Source: Gymnogyps californianus
Taxonomy: Eukaryota > Chordata > Aves > Accipitriformes > Cathartidae
DNA: 64,000 bases
Direction of reading: 5' to 3'
NCBI RefSeq assembly: GCF_018139145.2
Contig: NC_059477.1
Location: 30,483,502-30,547,501 of the forward strand
Shown here: piece after piece, positions 10,974 to 22,280 of the stretch
Layout: each line of letters starts with the position of its first letter
Numbering within the stretch: the stretch's first letter is position 1
The notes under the pieces: model-generated
The model's input: only the letters and a program-made list of their open reading frames with translations
Databases searched by the model: none
What the model was told of the DNA's origin: nothing
Program-made: the position numbers and the translations under genes

Positions 10974-13900
10974 TCTGCATTAAAATTAGAAAGGAAAGGA
11001 AGAATTAGCAGTGGGTTTTCCCAAGACCAGCCTGAGGCCAGTAGTGGCAGGTAACTGTGTGGGTTCTGTGAAAATAGGAGTCACGTAGAGACATCTGTAA
11101 TAAAACAAGTTAAAATGGGGCGAAGAAAAATATTTGCAGTCAGAAATGAAGCATGCCTCCTCTTTTAAGAGAAGCCCCATTTTTACGTTAAATTTGGGAT
11201 ACCCATATATTTGCTTTTGGGAGACCAGTTGAGTCATGCAGAACAAACAATCAAGCTAACAAAAAGTTCAGAAGCTGTTCTTTTTCATGGACCTAAGTTT
11301 AAAAAAACAGATTATTTGTGCTTTGGTATCTTCTTGTTTCGTGGAGTTTTCACTGGCACTTAATTCATCATTTGTAACGGGGGTAAAGCTGTAGCTGACT
11401 TTCTAGATGCAGCTGGTCAGGATAGAAGAACTGGCTTGGGTGAGAGAGGAATTGGTGGATGTTAGTCTTCACCAGTGACAGCTGGATGGGCTCTGGCAGA
11501 CCTACTGTGGCTTATCCGCAAGCACTGTTGAAATGGTCAGGGCACTGGTTCAGAACCAGCACACAGAATAAGCACCAACTGGAGAAAAGAATAACACCAC
11601 CTTAAATGTATTTTTATCTGTATTTTTATTGGAAGTTTTTAGCTGACTCAGTTTTTGTTATGATGGGCTAGGTCATGTATAGAATGGACAAATTGGTTTT
11701 ATACATGCTAAATTTTTGCATCGCACCTGTCCTTTAATCCTGGACAGCCCTTTGGACCTGTAAGCTTTATTATGTATCCCAAGTTTAAGTGGGGAAAAAA
11801 CATATTTTGGTCCTGATGCTTTTAGGTCTTCAACCGCCTGAAGCCAGCGGAATGTGAGAATACCCATCCATTTGCAGGGTTGTGCCCTTTTTGCCTATGA
11901 CCGCTGTACTGGCTGCGCTGCTAGAGTTAGAAATCCAGGAAATCTTTGCTGCTTGCCATTTACTTTTGAGCTCTGCTGAACCATCGGCCACTTCTTCATG
12001 GAGCTGATTTTGCCTGTTTTGTGAGTGGTGACCAGAATCTGGTTTTGTTTTATGTCCTGTAGGGTTGCTGAGCTGGAAGATGCACGTCTAAGATGGAAAC
12101 TTCTGCTTCAGCTGCTGCTGGGAAAAAAGAAGGGAAAGGTGCAGTTCTGGAGGGGAATGGCTTTACGGAGACAGGAAAGAAACCCACTCCTTTAGCAGCT
12201 GCAGGAGCAGCAGTGGCACAAGGAGGTACTTCATGTTTTCCACAATTTGAAAGCAGCAGGGGTGTTTTTCATTAGACTGTAAGAATTTAATAAGTACGGT
12301 GGCATCTGTCCTCCTGTGAACACGCTGAGTTTATTGGGGTTCTTGGCTGTCGGAGGTCACAGGAGCGGGAAGCTGTGTCACCACGTGGCGTCCAAACATC
12401 ACTGCACCGTGACAAGTCACCACCACTCCCAGCAAACTGGGCTGGGGTGAGGGAGAGGACAGGTGGTGAGAGGTGGCCGTCGCAGAGTTGAGGCATCCCA
12501 TCACTGCTTGCCACTAGCCGACCGGTGCTGCGCGGTGTAGGCAGCATGGTGCCTGCCACTCCTCCACGGAGGAGTTAAACAGAGCTGGGGAGCACCCTGT
12601 TGTTATGGCTGGGGAGGGGTGTCGTGTGCCAGCTGTGATCCTGCTAATGAGCTAAACAGACTACACCATCTTCAGTCATTGCTGCTGGGATTTCATGGTT
12701 AGGGAGGAATTTGGGATGGTCCAGCCCTAATGCAAGAAGGTTCACAAAGAAACCCCCCTACTTGTGCCGTTCCTGTTAATGTCAGAAATAACTCAGGTCC
12801 TGATTTCTTTTTCCATCAGTGTTTTTGGCAAGATTTTGGTCCTGCTGGTGTTGAAGTCAATTAGGAAACTCTTGTGGACACCCACAGGCATGGGGTCGTT
12901 TTTGGCGGGTGTAACACCAGTGTGTGGGGGGACATGCAGGCACGTTGCTCCTGCCTCCTCTCCCCCGCTACAGCAGGCAAAATACAGCCCCAGAAAACAC
13001 ATCCCTCTCTGGCACACGTGCTGGTGGATCTCCAAATTGGTGCCAGGGCCCTTCATGGTGGCTCCAGCTGTGGGCAAGGCTGTGCCTGCCAGAGAGGCAC
13101 CACAGTGCCCTTGCTGGGGACTGGGACTGGGCATCCTTTCTGGACAGGGCGTAAGGAGACAAACTTAGAAGGGGCTGCACCAGCTCGGATGTGACGAGAG
13201 ACATCCCAGCTGTGTAAACTTTGCAGGCAGCTTTTTTTTCCTCTTTAAAATATACCTTATTGCTAGCCAGAGTCTACCTCAAAATGAACCCTTCCCCTCC
13301 CCTTCCTTCACTGCAGGGTGGTTTCTCTTCACCTCAGGAGAGCAGCAGGACTCCTCTGCGGGCTCCTCTGTTTCTTACACAGCTCAGCTGGAGAGTTTGT
13401 GTTTTCTGTTGGCTGAGTTTTGAAGATCGTTCCCAGCCCAAATTGCTTAAATCTGCTTTATCTATCCTTCCTTTTCAACACCTTTGTTACTCAGTTTTCA
13501 TTTCCACATTGACCTGGGAAGATTCAGATGTACAGAACAAGGTAGCAGCTGCTAGATTATAATCTATCAGATTAGTTCATTTGTTTGATAAACTCTGTTA
13601 GCTTTTGTTAGCCAAAGGAAAGTTTTTCTCAAAAAGAACTAGGAAATCTTTTACACAGAGTTGTTTGGAGGGAAACACAATTTCATGCTGCTGAATGGGT
13701 CTGAGCCACCTTCCTTGTGAGCACTATGCAAAGTGGCAGAAAGGAAGGCCTGCTGGGTGGCAGAAATAGAGGAAAGGCAGAGACAGCAACACACAGAAGT
13801 TTGCCATCCCCCAGCAGATTTTAATACCTGTTGAAGAAGCACAGGCTGTAGGACCCACTGAGGCAGCCCACTTGACGTGTCATCTCAGTGACTGGCAGAT

Positions 13901-14089
13901 CCAAAGGGCTGATTGGCACCAACAAAGTCCAAGAATGTGCTAAAATTAAAAACCCACAGACGTGCTGTTATGAATAAACACCTTCTCCCCACTTGGCACT
14001 TGCCTTGGGAGCACCTCCACCGAGGAAGCAGTCACCGCATTGCCAGAGATGCGAAGGAAAGAGGACGCCTCCGAGGTGGAGTGTCCGTT
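10974..14089. other. Unique non-coding sequence
   Basis: No recognisable exon or repeat family. GC and CpG rise modestly at about 12355-12550 and 12870-13170, where short frames overlap on several strands without any identifiable product. Confidence 0.5.
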
Positions 14090-14345
14090 GGCCCATTTGG
14101 CAGCCCAGAGACTTGACTGGTTTTTAAGCGCCCAGTATTATATGTCCCATTAGCAGTGTGCTCTCGCCTTTGGAAAGAATGATTTACAGGCTCAATATTT
14201 CTCCTTTTATTAAGAGGAAGCGGAGAAGTAAGTGGAGGATTGTTTGAAGATGTCAGGACAATTGTGATGAAAGCGTTGTGTAATGAGATGTAAAGAGCGA
14301 AATCTATGTCATGCTGTGAAGAGGAGTGCTCACAAATGACCTAAA
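14090..14345. promoter_or_regulatory. Candidate conserved non-coding block
   Basis: AT-rich, non-repetitive sequence dense in short transcription-factor-like words, free of recognisable transposon sequence and without an open frame of note. It resembles vertebrate developmental enhancers in texture only. I could not align it to other genomes, so the call is weak. Confidence 0.25.
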
Positions 14346-15839
14346 ATGGCTAGCAGTGAAGCAGCGTGTGATCGGACGCTGGCCCCAGGACTCTGCAGGT
14401 GATGCATGTGCTCTTGTGGTTCGGAGGGCTTTCCTTTGAATTCTGGCTAGACATAACACATGCTCCTGAAAGGGAGCAGCATGGTGCGTGTGCTTGTAAG
14501 TAGAAAAATTAATACAAAGTCATCTTCTAACATCAGTTAACTGCAAGGTGTGATTTAGCAGATGATAACAAAAAGGCTGGGCAGCTATGAGGCTGTACTT
14601 ACGTGGTATTCATGCTAATATAACATATTTGACTCACTAAACTAGTGTAATTACTCATAACAGGCCAGAAACATGCATATTTATGCTCATATTCTTACAG
14701 AAGAAGGCAAACGAGGCATGGAGATTAATTATGATGTTCAGCTTGAGGAGGGGAACAGCTTTAAAGGGAGAGCCTCTGAGCTCCCCACCCTGCTTTGGGG
14801 CCATACGAACAAGTCTTTATTCTCATCTAAGACAAACTCTTGATTTTATTTATTGTAGAGGTTTTACTCTTTGTACTAGCATGTGAGAAAGTGGCAGCAA
14901 GGCTCAGCTAGTGCTGCAGATCACCAAGCTGCTCTCCAGAGCCAAACAAACGTAATTTGCAACACATTTCTTCTCCTTTATTCTACTGAGTCACACAGAT
15001 GGAGTGCCAACATAGCATGTTTCTCAGATCATAAGGTTTTCATTTCTTGTAGAAATGAATAGATTCATAAGGGTTTATTTATAATCAAGGTAATTGAAGC
15101 AATAAACTGAATATTAGTTAAATAATTGAAGAATAGCTATTTTATTATATTATTATTTAGACTACATTATTATAAGGTAATAATATGTCCAGTCTCCATT
15201 TCTAGTTCCCTTGCTTTGGATATTTGTCCCAAATATTTCCAGCCTTGAACAAATTAAGTTATGGCTGTAGGAAAAGAGATCGGTATTGTTGATGCTGTCA
15301 GTGGAGAAGAGTCCTTTTGTACTAACAATCTGCATCTCATATTTTTAGTCTACTGAAGCTGCCATTTTAGAGATCTTCTGTGACTTTTTTTATAGTAACT
15401 CATTGATCAGATGTTCAGAAATTGGCCTCACAGAAATGACACCAGGGAAGTCTCTCCTAATTTTCTATTTTTCCATAAATCATGCCAGCCAAGGAGTCAA
15501 AGCTCGTCTCTTCTCTTTCAGTAGGTGCACATATGTATATGTGACAGAGATGGAAACTGGTTTTAATGATACTATATAGGCACTATAGACAAGTCAAATC
15601 TGCAGAAGAGCCTCTCACTTTCGGTGCCTCCACTTCTGGGAGGGCAACTCATAACACTTCATGTTTAGAAAACCCTTTTGCTGAATGCAAAGGTGCATAT
15701 TGCTGCATAGGGTAGGAGACTTTGGAGCAGAGCACCACGTGAGTGAGACTGGGTTGTGTCCTGCAGGCTAGCACTGTGACACCCTCCGTATCAGCACACA
15801 CGAGGAAGCCCAGGCGTGCGGCTGGAGGAGAAATTTAAA
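14346..15839. other. Unique AT-rich sequence
   Basis: No gene recognised. At 15117-15187 there is an A/T-only-like patch with repeated TTATTA/TAATA words that could be a degraded ATT microsatellite or the tail of an old SINE. Confidence 0.45.
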
Positions 15840-16600
15840 TGAGCCACTCTTTCACAGGCAGAGATATTTAGGAAGATGGGTTTCTCATCTTGTAATAAAA
15901 ATTAAATACAAATTCTCCTAAATGCTAACTGCCTGACTTTAACAAGGCCCAGAGTGCACCTTTCCCTCTCCACCCCACCCTCCGCATGACACAAACACCA
16001 AGTTCCCAAATTGATGGTGTTTATGTTTGAAACATTTTTCTGATGTCTGGCTCTGTCAAGACTAATTTTAGCATTTCTAAAGCTGGGTAAAAATATAGCC
16101 TCATTACTTTGATGTCAGAGCATAGTTTACTATTAGTATATTCTGGGGTTTATCATTTTAGTCATGTTTAACACGGCTGCAGCAGGCATGCACTATTAAA
16201 TCTGGCTTATTTTACATTCCTGTCCGAGATTATTTATTTGGAACAATTTCCTCTCTATCAAAAGACACGGCTAATGCTGAGTTTTAATGTGTTATTTACA
16301 CACAAAATAACCTATTTACAACTCAGTATCTGCCGCAGGGAGAATGAATGGGGCAGTGCTCCCTTCATCCTGTTGTATCTGAGTTTAACAATCTGGATTG
16401 CTAATAGAACCATTTATCACGGGGTGGTAATTTATTTTATGTTAGCTGCGCAGGTCTCCCTGTCTCTGATCTATGGAAATACTTTGTATATAATGAAGTT
16501 CAACAAGTCATTTGGTGTAAACATGGGGAAACCAAGCTGCAGAACCAGTAAAACTGTAGCTACACATTTTTTCCAGGAGGTAACGACTCTCCTCTGATAT
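15840..16600. promoter_or_regulatory. Candidate conserved non-coding block
   Basis: About 760 bp of complex AT-rich sequence with no recognisable repeat. It has several homeodomain-like ATTA/TAAT cores, for example around 16069, 16127 and 16192. A 119-codon open frame at 16238-16597 has no recognisable domain and is probably fortuitous. The regulatory suggestion is inference from composition. Confidence 0.27.
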
Positions 16601-18159
16601 TAAGGCTTCAGTTCATGAAATACAGCTCTTCACCCTGCGTGTGCTGTAAGGGCAGAGTGTGGGGCTTTTCTGCAGTGGATCAGAGATTGGTATGGAGTTT
16701 GGTCACTTGATTTATGGGCTGGCGGGAATGCTCAGTGCTGCAGAAGTAGCACACTCAGCCCTTTCATAGGCAGAGGAGAAGGGCAGGGAGCACCTCCCAT
16801 CGCTCTCCAGAGGTCTTCTGTAAGCAAGCCCCGAGTGGCGTTGGCAGGGAGTCCTTGTGCAGTTCAGCTTGTCTCAGTGCTGGATTATGGGAAGACCATG
16901 TAAATGAGGAGGAGGAAATGCCAGCATCCCAGCAGACCTCAGCACACTGAAAAAATATATAGTTTGTGTGGCCTGAAACTCAGACAAATTAGGAGAACAG
17001 CCCCAATGAAGTCATATCCTCTGTCCACCCTGGAGGGGCAGGGATCTTCTCCAAAGAATGTTTTTCATTGTTGTTCACATTTTCCAGGAAAAGGAATATA
17101 ACCAGTACAAGCACATTCTTAGCTTCCCTGCCCTGTATTGCTTTGCTATATACAACTTAAAATGTTGAGATATGCGGTTAACAGAAAAGGCTGGGTTGCC
17201 TCCAGGAGAGAAGGGGGCAAGTGGTTAAAACTGAATGATGGGAAAACCCCAGAATTCAGACTGCAAAATTCTCCTGACAGCCACTGTCTCTATCATGTGT
17301 CTACTATGTATAGCTCAGTGGTCCCCACCTTGGGTAGGGCTTCAGTGCGACACTGCTGTAAGAGCGATAGCAATCAAGAATCGTATTTCTTCCCTGAACA
17401 TGTCCGTCAGTCTTAAATAAAAGTAATTCTGTTGGGTCTTAAAGTGGATTTCCTTGCTATCATAGCCTTTCTGGCAGGCCAGATTGCCTACAGGTCTCTC
17501 TTGTGTACTCACTTGTGTCCCTTTGGGCAACTGGAGGTCTCAGATGTTCAGACTGGTGCAATGCTGAGGCTGTTCCTCAGTTGCAGGATATCAAGGCCTG
17601 TGACTAGCTGCCAGCTTTGAATCATGCTGGTTGCCTGACACCTGCTCTTTGGGATAGTTTAGAAGGATCTGTGTAGAGATGGATTAAGTTAAAGCCATGC
17701 TGCACCATTTTTATGTTCAATGAGCAGTATCTGATGTGTGGGCATGGTGGAGAGCATTCTGGGAGCAGTAGGTTTATTTCTTCAGCTACATGTGACAGAA
17801 TTTTAGTCGTTAAGATTGCTACAAACTGTGCCACAAAAGCACATCTTTTCTTCTGCCTTTCTCTTCTATCCATGGCTTGCAATGCTGAGTCTTTCTAGTC
17901 TCTTCTTTAAAATAGTCAGCAATACATCTTTGTTGGGTAACTCTTTGCTTTGCTTAATCAAGTGATTGGAGTCCGACTTGTTGGCCACTTGTTTTTTTTT
18001 TCCTCGTGGGGGAAACCCCCTTCCCAAGCCCCTATACTGGGTTTCTCTGTGTGGTAGCCAGCCCTGTGGGCAAAGGTGCAACCTCAGAGTGGATAACCAT
18101 TAACGTTTACAGACTTTTTGGTTCACATTGAATAGCCCTTACAGATGATGCTAGAGTCC
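16601..18159. other. Unique non-coding sequence
   Basis: No recognisable gene. The segment at about 17400-17450 weakly recalls the tail of a sauropsid interspersed repeat ('ttgggtcttaaagtgg'), but not enough to call it. Confidence 0.45.
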
Positions 18160-18184
18160 ATATCATCAAAGCATTTGATGATAT
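18160..18184. repeat. Perfect 11-bp inverted repeat
   Basis: ATATCATCAAA, a GCA spacer, then TTTGATGATAT; the arms at 18160-18170 and 18174-18184 are exact reverse complements. It lies 7 bp upstream of the CR1 tail at 18192. Confidence 0.92.
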
Positions 18185-18191
18185 AGCAACT

Positions 18192-18248
18192 TTACAGCTG
18201 GACTTGATGAACTTAAGGGTCTTTTCCAACCTAAATGATTCTATGACT
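18192..18248 (+). mobile_element. CR1 LINE 3' end fragment
   Basis: 'gctggacttgatgaacttaa' is followed by 'gggtcttttccaacct' and 'atgattctatgactca'. This matches the last ~55 bp of CR1, including its 3' octamer region. It is a short, 5'-truncated and diverged copy. Confidence 0.85.
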
Positions 18249-19104
18249 CATAACATCAGCCAGCATTCAGTGATTGTATACAGCTGCCCCAAACTGTCAT
18301 ACCAGAAGTTCCTACAATTTCAGCCCATTACAGATGCCGAGGTACTTTGAAGACAGAGTAATTTAATTTCATCCCTAACCACATTGCAGGATTGCACAGC
18401 AACTTGAAAAGCTTTTATGGGTTGAAAATGAAAAAAGGTATTCTTCACAGGCTGGTTCTGGCACTGGTGATCCCAACCATTAAGTACCACCTGAAAGACC
18501 TTTGTATTTTGTGAGTGTATTATTATTATCATTAATAATAGTTGTAATAATAATTGCTTCCACTTTTCTATTATTTTGTAACCTCTAAAAGCTTATTCTG
18601 GCAAGTATTGATATATCTTCTTTTCCGTGGATCCAGTTTAGACTTCAGTGAAGTGCCTCTGAGAGGGTACCTAAATATAACCTTTATAACTAATGCTAAA
18701 CTTACCTGTTTGTGGGTTGGTCATTTATAGTCAAGTAAGAAAATCCAGTCGCGATAATGGATTGTATTTATCATCATACTTTCCTGGACTGTCTCCTCTG
18801 TGCCGCCAGCATGTCCCCATAGTTTGAATTTTTAGTATCTTTGGCAGCTTTTTGCCTGAGCATCTGACAATTTGCACAGGTTTTGTAAATTAATTCTCTC
18901 AACACCATCCATTAACCATGGCATTTGAGCCTGTCATAATCATGGGGGATCAGGAATGGGACTTGTTTTGTCTGAGGTTGGCTGCCTAAATGTTAGGTGT
19001 CTAGTTTGGGATCCCTTTGCATTAGAGTGGAGTAAATCACGTTGTGGAGATGCCTGCTTTGTTCCCTTGAGGGCTTCATGCCTGATTTGAGGTGGCTAAT
19101 GTTA
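18249..19104. other. Unique non-coding sequence
   Basis: No gene recognised. A short ATT/AAT-rich patch at 18518-18555 (TTATTATTATC, then TAATAATAG and TAATAATAATTG) looks like a decayed trinucleotide repeat. Confidence 0.45.
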
Positions 19105-19200
19105 GGTGGACAAATCCCAGTCTTCCTGACTTGCCCAAAATTGCAGAGTGGGGTTAAAGCAAGAAACCAAGGCGGGACTAGATTAATGCTTTAAAGCCCT
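19105..19200 (-). mobile_element. Possible MIR-type SINE fragment, antisense
   Basis: 'cagtcttcctgacttgccca' is followed by a 'gcagagtggggttaaagc' block and 'gggactaga'. The order recalls the antisense MIR core ('gacttgcccaaggtcacaca', then 'gctgggactagaa'). The match is short and gapped, so this is tentative. Confidence 0.3.
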
Positions 19201-19979
19201 TCATTCACATTCATCAGTCCATAGCCTGATGAGAAGTCTGAGAGCCCTGACTGCCAGCTCTGAACTGAAATCTCGCCCCACGGCTTCTCAAGTCGGAGGC
19301 TAACTCAACACCCAAGTGTCAACGCAGCCGTGGGAGCTGCTTCCCAGAGCTGCTCCAGCTTTATACCAGCATTAACAAAACTAGTGTTTTAACAGCCCGT
19401 TCAGAGAGATGGGCAATTTAAAATCCCCACTAAAAAGACAAGGAAAAAACCTAGTAAATTCTAAAGGCTACAAAAGGCTCCTAAAAATAACCCAAGTGGA
19501 GGAAGGCTATTAATGCAAAAGTAAATAATTATGTTAAGGGAAGCAACTAGAGAGGCCAGTTGTGTAAATCACTTTAAGGGGAACAAGCCTTAGATAAAAT
19601 CCATTCTTTTATCACACAGATTAAGTCTTCCTTTTGACGCTAAATAATTGATAGGGTTTGGCAGAGCATTCCACGGCTGCCTGCGCGGAGCAGTGGGACT
19701 GCTCCTGGGGTCAGACAAGTGGCAGAGAAAAATGTTCTTAGAAATGCTGTGCATCCAATACCAGCACCAAGAAATGGGGCTTGTATTTCCAGCACTTCCT
19801 AAAGAATTTCTGCGTGGTCTTGAGAAGATATCCATACACCTCAGAGTGAAAGGAGGACTTGGCATTGCTCGTCTCCTCCTTAAACTGCCCCCCATGAAAC
19901 CAGGTGGTCTGTTTTCATGGTTTCATGTGGCAATGAGCGAGGTGCAGAGGCCTGGGAGGACACAGCCCGTTCTGCTGCA
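19201..19979. other. Unique non-coding sequence
   Basis: No gene or repeat recognised. An open frame at 19648-20007 ends by running through the poly-T tract and is not treated as a gene. Confidence 0.45.
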
Positions 19980-20002
19980 TTTTTTTTTTTTTTTTTTTTT
20001 TA
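19980..20002. repeat. Poly-T tract, 23 T
   Basis: An uninterrupted T23 run followed by AATTAGAG. On the minus strand it would be a poly-A tail. No retroposed mRNA or SINE body is recognisable to its left (the 5' side of a minus-strand retrocopy would lie at higher coordinates), so its origin is left open. Confidence 0.95.
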
Positions 20003-20149
20003 ATTAGAGAACATGAACTGTGCTGTCTGGTGTCTTCTGGGAGCCCAGGTCCTGTGGGGGGTTCTCTTACCTTGGTCAGCCCCAATAGTGCCTGAATACT
20101 TCAGCCTCTTGCACTTCTCTCCACACATGAACATCCTGGTAAAACAGGG

Positions 20150-20220
20150 AGATGTCATTGCTCCCATTCTGCAGACATGGGGCACAGAGGATTTTCCAAA
20201 GCCAAAGTGGCTGTAATGGG
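20150..20220 (-). mobile_element. Possible MIR-type SINE fragment, antisense
   Basis: 'cattgctcccattctgcaga' is followed by 'catggggcacagaggattt'. This resembles the antisense MIR core motif 'ccccattttacagatgagg', then 'gaggcacagagaggtt'. It is short and diverged. Confidence 0.35.
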
Positions 20221-20325
20221 TTCAGCTGTTTCAGAGAGATGTCAAGAACTGGTTTTCTCTGCGACTTTGGAAGTTCATAGGTGGCGTACATGGGACATCC
20301 GTGGTGGTACAGAGGACTTAGCCCG

Positions 20326-20361
20326 AGTCCCTTGGGTCACCACAAGTCCCTTGGGTCACCA
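20326..20361 (+). repeat. 17-bp exact duplication, period 19
   Basis: AGTCCCTTGGGTCACCA occurs at 20326-20342 and again at 20345-20361, separated by CA. The copies are identical, which suggests a recent local slippage duplication. The unit resembles the MIR core words that follow. Confidence 0.92.
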
Positions 20362-20397
20362 TATCCACTAGCAAGTCTTTCCTCTTTCCATGATATG

Positions 20398-20525
20398 CCA
20401 TGTAATCATGGTCAAATGACTCAAATTCTCATGCCCATCTGCCAAATGGAAGAGTTGTTTCTTTCCCTCCAGGAGAGTTGAACACAAGTTGTCTATGCAT
20501 CATATAGTGCCTTTGAGAACATCAC
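20398..20525 (+). mobile_element. MIR-type SINE fragment, sense
   Basis: 'gtaatcatggtcaaatgact' is followed by 'catctgccaaatgg' and, after an interruption, by 'tagtgcctttgaga'. This is the sense order of the MIR core ('gtgaccttgggcaagtcact', then 'catctgtaaaatgg') and 3' part. It may begin as early as 20326, in the duplicated 'cttgggtcac' words. Confidence 0.6.
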
Positions 20526-22150
20526 ATTGCAGCAGTCAGTACCATTCCTTTTGGTTGCATAAAGGTATGAAAATGTTCAGTAACACTAATAGGATTTTAC
20601 TGAATTTAAACTAATTTTTGGCAGTGCCTTTGTCCAGTACCTAGCACAGTGGGCTCATAATTACGGGGCTACAATTTTTTCCAGAACCAAGTGGGACATA
20701 ATTTGCAGAAACCTTAAATTCTGAAATAAATCAATATCCCATTAATTCTGTGTGGGTTCTATGTTTGGCAGGATGAGTTCTCTGATCTTAATGGTAACAA
20801 CAGAGAATAAACCTCAGCCAAGATTGTAAGTTTAGCTCGTGAAGGAATGAAGTGGATATAATCTCTTCATGCTAACTGGTTTAGGATTATGTTAAAGTCA
20901 TGAGTTTACATGTGTTTGGTGGTGACCTGCACTGGGTGTTCTGTGACTCCTGTAGTCGTGTTGGGCTGAAATCAGGAAAACCTTGGTGGAAAGAACTGAG
21001 AAACATTTTGGGCACATAGGCTGACTGAGACCAAAATTAAAATATATTAAAAAACCATTGAGTGTGATCCCACATGAACACAAATGAAAAAGATTTCACA
21101 TAAACTTGTCTGAAATCAATTCTGCCTTTTCTACAGTTTGTTAGAGAGCTCCATGGGGTTTTTCTCCTTTTTTATACCCCTCTCCTTCTCCTGGAATCCC
21201 AGATATTTTTAGGACTTTATTCCACTGAAAATGCTTCCAATTGTAAGTAAATTGTAAATAAGAACAGGAGTATTACAAGCAAAATATTTATATTTACTGC
21301 CACTAATATCTAATTTTTAAAATACAGCAACATTTGCAGGGATTGAATGGTGCCGAAAGCTGTTCTCTTCTCTTACATGGATCAGCTCCTGACTCTGACA
21401 GATTTTCAAAAAAATCACAGCTTGCAACAGATGCATCCTTAAGTAAACAGTTAAAGTAGATGTTTTGATTACTTCAGTTGTATTGATATAAAAGATCAGT
21501 GTCTGAGCATTCCTGAAAACCATCCAATAGAGGAGGTATCTTCCTGTAAGCCCCTGGCCCTGTGTGCACTGCTTCAACAATAGTTTAATCGTTTAAAGAA
21601 AACAGAGATACTTCTGCACCTAACGAGATGCTCTGAGCCTAGAGAGAGTGGTAAGGGCTCAGCACTCCTGACTCTGGCTCCAAAGTGTTGGGAAATGTTT
21701 AGATTTTCCCCAAGTGAATTTTTTTGCTCTGTTTGTGAGGGGAAAAAATGATCTTTCTCTGCTCTGTTTTTCTATCTGAGGCTCACCTTGGTTTATGGCT
21801 GCTCTTTGTGGGGTAGACCAGCAGTGATGGGGAGAACTACGCAGCATCCTCTTCTGCGTGTTGGCTGGTGTGAATATCGGTGCCCTGTGTGAATGCATGC
21901 AAGTGCCTTCTTTGTGAGGCTTGAGGTTAAGCTAAATCTTGTTCCTATCAGTTCGCAGGTAGAGCTGGTGGTGTACTTTCTGAGGCATTTACAGCCACAC
22001 TTTAAAGTAAAAACAGAGAAACACAAAGGTGAGGACTTTAGGCATTGGTTTGCACGTCCCATTTTAACGAGAGGAATTATTATGTGTTGCGGGAAGCTGA
22101 CCCGACTCCCAGAGGCTGCTTGTGTGAAGATATCCAATTTTTTGGTGGCT
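20526..22150. other. Unique AT-rich non-coding sequence
   Basis: No recognisable exon or repeat. Open frames on the minus strand at 21317-21580 and 21793-22137 have no identifiable product. Confidence 0.5.
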
Positions 22151-22280
22151 CCCTACAGTGAGGGCACAGAACTGAGCCTGGAGAAAATTAGTTTCAGTTC
22201 CTGATCCAGCCCCAAACTTCCTTCATGATTTTGGGAAAGCTGCTTGACTTCCCTTCACTCCCCCATTTATATAATCAGCT
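22151..22280 (+). mobile_element. MIR-type SINE fragment, sense
   Basis: 'ttcagttcctgatccagccc' is followed by 'cttccttcatgattttggga', 'aagctgcttgacttcc' and 'cccccatttatataat'. This follows the sense MIR order: tRNA-related 'gggttcaattcc', then 'gtgaccttgggcaagtcac', then 'ccatttgtaaaatg'. Several diagnostic words occur in order with correct spacing. Confidence 0.65.

Noticed and set aside
17400..17450. Possible tail of a sauropsid DNA-transposon-like repeat ('ttgggtcttaaagtgg')
   Set aside because: Only one short word resembles the family I had in mind, and the flanks do not continue the match.
19980..20002. Poly-A tail of a minus-strand processed pseudogene
   Set aside because: Sequence at higher coordinates shows no recognisable mRNA-derived body, and no target-site duplication was found.
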